Source: Chlamydomonas reinhardtii
Taxonomy: Eukaryota; Chlorophyta; Chlorophyceae; Chlamydomonadales; Chlamydomonadaceae
DNA: 64,000 nt
NCBI RefSeq assembly: GCF_000002595.2
Contig: NC_057015.1
Location: forward strand, 8,735,084 to 8,799,083
Direction of reading: 5' to 3'
Each line of letters opens with the position of its first letter. The stretch's first letter is position 1. A program made the translations under genes and the position numbers. This document shows positions 57,401 through 64,000 of this stretch, in pieces. Under the pieces are notes generated by a model. That model saw only the letters and a program-made list of their open reading frames with translations. It ran no database searches and was not told where the DNA came from.

Positions 57401-58249
57401 GCTCGGCGACAGCGCAGCCGCGGCACCAGCCGCGCCCGCGCCGGCCGGCACCCGCCCCGCAGCCCAGCCTCAGCCCAAGCAGCAGGCTGCGGACCTTCTG
57501 GGTGGACTGGACATGCTTGGTGGGCCGGCGCCGTCCGCCGGCGGCGCGGGCTACGGCGGCCAACAGCAGTACCAGTACGGGCAACAGCAGCAGCAGCAGT
57601 ACGGGCAGCAGCAGGCGCCACAGCAGTACGGGCAGCAGCAGCAGGCGGCTGCTGGGGTGGCGCTGCAGGGCCAGCAGCGGCTGGCGTCCGGGGACATGTT
57701 CAACGGACTGGCCATGCCCGGCGGGGAGGAGCAGGTGCCGCAGGTGGGGTCGAGGGCACAGGTCGGGTGGGTCGGGGTCCGAAGCTTTGTATGGTGCCTG
57801 GGCCTACAGGCTCCCATAATGTGTACTGGCTTAGGGCTGGTTCTGATTCTGGTTCTGGTTCTGGTTCTGGGCCGTACCTGGCAAGCCCTGCACGGCTGCA
57901 GAGCCCAGAATGGCTTAGTGGTCGGTTGGGCAGCTACCGAGTGGGGAGCTTTGGGATGTATCGCCCTAGGCTGCGGTGCGCATTGCACCACATTGGCAGC
58001 GTCTTGGGGGCGTTGACCACACAGCCCTGGATGCCGCTGTTCTGCCCCACAGGCCTTCAACGCGCTGGGCGCCCAAGGCAACAACCAGGCGCACGGCTAC
58101 GGCCAGCAGCCCCAGCAGCAACGGCCGCCGCAGCCGCAGGACCCCTTCGGCCTCGACGTCGCGGGCGGCCATGCTGCCCCGCATGCCCATTCCAGCCACC
58201 CGTACCCGCCCCAACAGCAGCAGCAGCAGCAGCAGAGACCCCAGCAGCA

Positions 58250-58280
<31 letters not shown>

Positions 58281-59718
58281 GCGGCCGCAGGGGGCTCTCG
58301 TGCCGCGCCCCTAGACGACTTGTTCTCAGACATGAGCCTGGGCGGCGGCGGCGCCCGCCCCGCACCCGTCAGTACCATGCCCAAGGCCGGCATGGGCGCT
58401 GGCGGCTACGGTGGCGGCCCAGGGGGCATGAGTGGAGGGTACGGCGGCTCGGGCGGCGGCGTGGGCGGCGGGTACGGCGGCGGGCTCGGGGGCATGGGTG
58501 GAGGGTACGGTGGCGGCATGGGGGGCGCCAGCGGCGGCGCCACGCCAACTGGTGCGGCCTCGGGCAACACCACGCCCGGCTTTGGGCTGCTGGGCGGCGG
58601 CAGCAAGGCGGGCAGCCATGTGGATCTGCTGGCGGTGGGCGGCGGCGGCGGCGGGGTGGTGAGCGGTGTGGCGGGCGGGTACGTGCCCATCGGCTCGGCG
58701 CCCGTGTCCACACACGGCTCGTCGGCGGCGCTGATGCAGGTGCGGGGCGTGGTGGGCTTGGTGGGTATCGAAAGGGAACGGATTGTGTGCGCATGGAGGA
58801 ACGAGGGGGCGTGTTCACCTCGGTGAGCCCGGCATGGACGTGGTGGGAGGATGGGCACGTGAGCGGTCAGCCTGCAGCTGCCTAGTCTTGGTGGTCGTTG
58901 TGGTGTTCACCCCACTTTGCCTTTAAGCTGCGCGCTGTGTGCTGTGATTCCATACGACACAGGGCTCGGCGCCTGGCAGCGGCCTCACCACGCCCACATA
59001 CGCCGGCATGAGCGGGGCCGGCGCACACGCGGGCGGCAGCGGCGCGCCTCCTCCCTTGGGCGGTGGCATGGGCTACCAGCAGCAGTACCAACAGCAGCAG
59101 TACCAACAGCCGCAATACCAGCAGCCACCGCAGCAGCAGTACCAGCAGCACCAACAGCAGTACCAGCACCAGCCGCAGCACCAGTACCAGTACCAGCAGG
59201 CGCCGGGCATGTCATCAGCATCGCCGCAGCGGCCAGGCGGCGCCGCGGCCACCAGCGACCTGCTTGGGGGCGGCTTTGGCGACCTGTTGGGTGGCGGCGG
59301 TGGCGGTGTTGTGTCATCAGGGCCTGCCGGCATCTCGGGCGGTGGCCCCGGGTACGGCGCGCCCTCGGCCGGGGCTGGGCTTGGGGGCGTGGGCGGCGGA
59401 GCCGTATACGGGGCAGGCATGGGTGGCGGAGGCATGGGCAGCCCAGGCGGCATGATGGTGGGCCCGGGCGGCAAGGTGCAGTATGTGGGCGCCGCGCCCG
59501 GCTTGTCGAATGCGGCTGGGCCCAGCGGTATGGGCATGGGCGCGGGGCCGGGCGGCGCCAACCCCGGGTCTTGGCAGCACCAGCCCTACCAGCAGCACGC
59601 CCAGCCGCAGCAGCAGCAGCAGCACGGACACGGGCAGTTGGGCCACGGTCCTGCTGGTGGCGTGGGTGCGGGCGCGGGGCAGAAGGCCCATGATCCCTTT
59701 GCAGGCCTGGGCTTTTGA
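54433..59718 (+). CDS. MTV1: Tepsin/MTV1-like AP-4 accessory protein (ENTH/VHS), 12 exons, about 972 aa
   Basis: Exons: 54433-54511, 54689-54804, 55004-55086, 55284-55419, 55662-55871, 56103-56319, 56588-56688, 56897-56974, 57146-57217, 57360-57743, 58053-58739, 58963-59718; all phases agree (2919 nt). Exons 1-4 (residues 1-138) are an ENTH-type domain: VYLMDELAEMAKGS, RLQNKSPVVKYKALRLIRHI, GQFQRTMQRHANLVR, GEPDPFKGDVPNQRVR. This pattern (KSPiVK.KALRLIk, F.GdPDPlKGD..N..VR) is that of plant MTV1 and animal tepsin. Exons 7-10 (about 281-385) form a second helical block like the tepsin VHS-like domain (DLRRFVEAVGSLDGLRVAEL, VRERAAKVLKLLLG). The rest is a Gln/Gly-rich tail with possible adaptor-ear motifs (DMFNGLAM near 476-483; terminal DPFAGLGF). 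MTV1 works at the trans-Golgi in clathrin/AP-4 vesicle formation. Confidence 0.85.
58206..58280 (+). repeat. CAG/CAA triplet tract coding poly-Gln in the tepsin-like gene
   Basis: Runs of Gln codons broken by one RP, in exon 11. A related Gln/Tyr repeat (QQYQQ type) is at about 59080-59210 in exon 12, and another at 57565-57650 in exon 10. Confidence 0.9.
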
Positions 59719-60555
59719 GGGGGAAGGCAGCAGTGCATGGCCGCGTGTGACCAACGGACCAAGGCGCGGTGCGTCGCCTGGCGTGATGGGGGTGATGTTT
59801 GCTGGTGGGTTTAGCTGAGGGTCAGGTGATGCGGTTTTTGAGTGTCGGGTTGGACTGAACCAAGCGTACAGGCATACTTGGATGTCGCGGATAAAGCAGG
59901 ATTTGATGCGCCCGGGCCGTGATGGCTGCAGAGGGCTGCGTGCGTGCGTGATCAAGTACACCCTAAGGCGCCGTCCAAGCGTCCACTTTCCCTTGCCCCA
60001 CGCTTGGCCAGTTGGTCTGGCTGAGCCGCAATTTTCCGCTCTCCGAGATGGGGTATGTAGAAGTGCCAGGGCCGTGCCGGCAGCGCGGGCCAGTGATGTG
60101 TTGCAAAGTATGGCCGTGCACCGCGCCCTTGCCCTTTTTCGCCGCATGGACACCAACCGCAGTCCCACGTCAGCTCTGACGATCTCCCGCCAGATGCAAT
60201 CGGGCATGCTTACGCATTATAGACCTGAGCACTGAAAATAGCTTGACAGTCGTTGACGCAGGCTAGGTTGGCGTGTGCAAGCGGCACAGCAGCAGCGGGA
60301 CTACTGCGATACCCTCGGAAGCCTTTTTGCAGGCCTCCAACACATGCTAAATAACGGCTCGGCACGAGCAAATGCATTAGCTCCAGCTTGCAACGAAGCT
60401 TCCATCAGCCGACGTGGCAGGAAAGGTCTCGCAGGAGTTATCACTGGCTGCGGCGAGCATTCCAGCATCACAAGTGACTTACTAGCTTTTCACTGGCTTG
60501 TCGTGACGCCCGGTCAAGCGGATAGTCAACCCGCGCAGGCATTCGACTCGCCGGT
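59719..60555. other. Intergenic, no gene seen
   Basis: 0.8 kb holding the 3' end of the tepsin-like gene and the promoter of the ankyrin-type gene. Open frames near 59880-60235 lack any domain. Confidence 0.45.
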
Positions 60556-63500
60556 ATGAGCGCTTGTGGAGCCTCCACGAGCAGCAGTGCCCCTCAGAAT
60601 GGTGATAATGGCCGAATATGGCCCTTGCTGCCGATGGAGCTTGCAGAACGCATTGTGGCGTTCCTGCCTGGCAACGAGACCGCCCTCGTCGTCCGGCTGC
60701 TCAACCGGGCCGCTGCCCGGCACTTCAGAGGCCCGGCCTACACCACCGTGCGCATGTCGCAGCCCGTGCCACCCACCGAGTTCGCACGGCGCTGGGGTGT
60801 GCCAGGCGCCACGCGGCCGCTGAGTCTGAAGCTGCGGCGGAAACTGATCTGCCTGGCCGCGTCCAGCGGCGTGGTGGCAAACCTGGAGCTGGGTGAGCAG
60901 GCCTGCGGGAGGGGGGAGGGGATGACACAGGGGATCTGCTGCAACACGTCTATGGGGAAGGTTTGGTGCGGGGGCAGATACAGAAGCTAGAGGCTTTGAG
61001 GAGGCCAACTGGTGGGCTACCCGGTCCATCCGCTAAGGTGGTTTGCAGGGGGCATGGCGCGGTGTGCACTCTGCAGCGGTCCACGAAATTAGGATACCCA
61101 ACGTGTACGGCGCCCCTTCCCCTGACCTGGTTGTTGTCACCCCCACTTGGCCCCTGCAGCCTACCGGGTGGCGGGCTGCCTGCCCACCTCCACAGCGCTG
61201 GAGGCGGCCGCAGCGGCGGGCCACATGTCCGCATTCGAGTTCCTGAGGCTGCAGGTCAGTCGCCGGACTGCCATGGCAGGAGAACGGGCGCGGGCGACTA
61301 CGGTGGCATCAAGGCAGCGGCCGCTTGCGCGTGCAGCGGGCTCATCCATGTTTGAGGGGGGCCCCTGCATCGACTCACAGGCCTGTCGCTGCGTTGCTCC
61401 TTCCCCGGATCCCGGCGCTCAGTGTCCCGATTTCTCCACAGAGCCATCCCGAACACAGCGCACCCCTCCTCACGTGCTGCCACCTTCCACCCACCTCACC
61501 CACCCACCTGCACCCTTCCACCCAACCACCTCACCCACAGGACCTGGGGCCACTGGCCGGCACCGGCGCGCTGGCGGCCGCCGCGGGCGCGGGCCAGCGC
61601 TCCCTGGTGGCGCACATCCTGGACGCCGGCATCGCGCCCTGGAGCTGGTCGGCTCTGCACGCGGCGGCGCACGGCGGACACGCCGCACTGTTGGAGTGGC
61701 TGATGGCCAGCTGCCCGGACGTGGGCGGCGCGGGCGGCGGCGCGGTGGGCTCGCTAGGCGTGGCGGGCGTGGTGATCGGCCGCGGCGAGGCGCCGCCGGG
61801 GGCACAGGCGCTGGTGGCAGCTGGCGCCGGTGGAGCCCCCGGTGGCGGCGGTCAGCTGCGCCGCCTGCAGGCAGCAGGCCAGGCGGATCAGGGGGAAGCG
61901 GCGGCGGCAGCTGGGGAGGAGGGGGCTGCTGCATGTGCCGCGGGCCGTGGCGCCAGCGGCTCGGCAGGCGTGGCAGGAGCGGCAGGCGGAGGCTCGGCGG
62001 GCGCAGGGCCGGCGGCGGGCGCCACTGCTGACGTCCAGCAGGGCGGCGGCGCTGGCGCTGATGCCGCTGCCGGCGGGGCCATTGGTGCGGGCCTGCGTGC
62101 GGCGTTCCGGCGGCGTGTGTCGCTGCTGCTGTTGGAGGCTGTGGCACACGGCTGCGAGATGTCCGTGATGGAGCGAATGCACGCGGCGTGGCTGGAGGGC
62201 GCACGGGACGCCGCCGCCGCCGCGGCCGCCGGCGGCGCTGCCGCGCAGCGATTGCCTCTGCACGCGCACATCTTCCACCCCCACCTGGCAGCGGGACCGC
62301 TCCCTCCGCACCCTCTGCACCCTGCGCAACAACACCCCCATGCCCACTACCAGCCGCCGCCGCAGCCACCGCCGCTGCCGCGGGCACACGAGCCTCTGCA
62401 GCCGCCGCAGCTCATGCCCGACAGCGCGCCCGCCGGCGCCATCGTGGCCGCCGCCGCCGCCAGCCCCACCCGCTGCTGGCGCTCCAAGGTGACCTGGCTC
62501 TTGGAGCGCGGCTACCCGCGTGTGGCCTACGCCGCGGAGCGCGCCGCCGCCCGGCCCGATGCCGTGGAACGGCTGACGTGGCTCCGCGCGCAGGGCTTCC
62601 CGGCGGATGCTACAGCCTGCCAGGCGGCGGCGCGGACCGGCAACCTGGCGGCGCTACAGCTGCTGGTGAGGGAGCAGGGCGTGGCGATGCGGGAGGAGGC
62701 CACGGCGCGGGACGCCGCGGCGGGCGGGCACCTGCAGGTGCTGCGTTGGCTGGCGGCGGAGGGCCGCTGCACAGTCAGCAGCCAGACGGCGTGGCACGCC
62801 GCGCGCGGTGGGCATCTGCAAGTGCTGAGGTGGCTGGTGGGGGAGCGGGATGAGGGGGAGGCGGAGGCCGAGGGGCAGCAGGCAGGGCGGCAGGGACAGG
62901 AGCAAGGCGTGGGGCTGGCAGGTGGTCAGCAGCGCCAGGCGCCACCGCAGGAGCAGCAGGCGGCGTGTGGTGACAAGCTAGAGGCGGCTGGCGCGGCGGG
63001 ATCCTCAGCTGCAACCACAACAGCTGCCGCGGCGGCGGCGGCCGCCAATGCTGCTGCCCACGGACCGCAGCAGTCCCAGCCTTGCGCCCAGCAGCCCCAG
63101 TCCCAGCCCCCGCCGCAACCACCGCAACCACCGCAGCCCCCACAAGCGCCCCAGCCCCCGCCCGCTCAAGCTCTCCTGACCGCCAGCGTGTTCTCCAGCG
63201 CCGCCATGTCGGGCAGTGTGCCGCTGCTGGCCTGGCTGCGGCGGCGCGGCTGCCCCTGGGATGCGCGCGCCTTCCCCGCCGCCGTGTGCGCCGGCAGCGC
63301 CGAGGCGGTGGCGTGGCTGCACCGGCAGGGCGCGCCACTGGAGGTGCGGCGGTGGCTGGGTCGCTGTACAACATCACTGCACTGAGAACACTAAGGTGTT
63401 CGACACCCCACTACACATCCCTCCCTAACAACAACCGCCAAGAACCGCCCCAACCCGCCGCCCCAACCACAGGAGGACGGCGGCCGCTCCACCTACGCGC

Positions 63501-64000
63501 GCGCCTGCCGCAGCCGCGACCTGTCCACGTTGCAGGCCCTGAGGGACCTGGGCCTGCCGCTGCCCGCCGGCGAGGCCGGCGGCGAGCTGTTCATCAAGGC
63601 CATTCGCGACGGCGCCGGTCTGGCGGTGCTGAGGTGGCTGGTGGGCGCTGGGTGCCGGGTGGACTGGGAGGCGGCGGCGGCGGAGGCGGCACGCTGGGAG
63701 CCGGGGCGCGACGTTCGGGCGTGGCTTGCGGAGAAGAGGAGGCAGCACCGGCGGCGGGCGCGGGAGCAGCAGCGGGAGCAGCGGGAAGGGGAGAGGGAGG
63801 GGAAGGGGGAGGGGCAGAAGGAGGAGCAGCGGGATGAGCAGGGGAAGGGGGAAGAGCGTGCGGAGCGGGAGGAGAGGCGCGTGTGTCGGGAGAGGCGCGG
63901 CGGCGGTGCTCCGGCTGGTGGGGGTGGAGGAGGCGGGCGCACAGGTGTGGGGCAGGGCGCTGAGGCGGGGCCGGGAGCTGGAGGACTGGAGGGCGGTGTG
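60556..64000 (+). CDS. Ankyrin-type repeat protein with F-box-like start, partial at the right edge
   Basis: Exons: 60556-60892, 61160-61254, 61541-63343, 63473->64000; the frame is kept and still open at the window end (at least 921 residues). The N-terminus PLLPMELAERIVAFLPGNE followed by LLNRAAARHFRGP resembles an F-box. Ankyrin-like helices recur: TALEAAAAAGHMSAFEFLR, WSALHAAAHGGHAALLEWL, ACQAAARTGNLAALQLLV, ARDAAAGGHLQVLRWLA, TAWHAARGGHLQVLRWLV, FPAAVCAGSAEAVAWL. The WLR..G.P.d..a...AA..G pattern is that of the large algal family of divergent ankyrin proteins. Long Gly/Ala and Gln/Pro inserts split the repeats. Exon 4 ends in a highly charged Glu/Arg/Lys stretch. It is likely a protein-binding adaptor, perhaps for ubiquitination if the F-box is real. 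Confidence 0.75.

Overview
The window is nuclear DNA from a chlorophyte green alga close to Chlamydomonas and the volvocines. Evidence: very GC-rich DNA, genes broken by many short GT-AG introns, long Ala/Gly/Ser/Pro/Gln-rich stretches inside proteins, TGTAA-type polyadenylation signals, and dense mini- and microsatellites. It carries one 100-base assembly gap (16769-16868). No bacterial operons, CRISPR array or rRNA was seen, and no tRNA was recognised by eye.

Layout, left to right. 2175-8634 (+) is an F-box/leucine-rich-repeat protein. 10564-12766 (-) is a membrane-anchored divergent protein kinase. 13-20.7 kb is a degraded stretch: cyclin-box remnants, a palindrome interrupted by the assembly gap, fragments of the exosome nuclease DIS3/Rrp44, a 218-bp tandem repeat and a 430-bp inverted repeat of an exon-like sequence. 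21.6-22.8 kb (-) is a decayed duplicate of a RING-finger gene. It abuts a small intact coiled-coil membrane protein gene (22819-23268, -). 25711-32335 is a mobile element whose terminal repeats have the split order A1-internal-B1-A2-B2, which marks DIRS/PAT/TOC-type retroelements. The full RING-finger gene (PCGF/DRIP-like) follows at 32625-34264 (-).

The right half is richer in intact genes: an unknown, possibly organelle-targeted protein (34885-36928, +); a 1651-residue EF-hand protein (37885-45045, -), convergent with it; two tandem paralogous Thr/Gln-rich proteins (45830-48114 and 48950-49790, +); a secreted, probably GPI-anchored Ser/Pro-rich protein (50981-53917, +); a tepsin/MTV1-like AP-4 accessory protein (54433-59718, +); and an ankyrin-type repeat protein that runs off the right edge (60556->64000, +). 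Exon models for most of these keep one reading frame through every junction I placed.

The genes do not form one pathway. The strongest unusual features are the split-repeat retroelement and its tyrosine-recombinase-like footprint, an in-frame minisatellite that copies a 5' splice site four times, an intron made almost wholly of a terminal-inverted-repeat element, and two palindromes built from exon-like sequence. All functional calls rest on reading motifs by eye; no database search was run.
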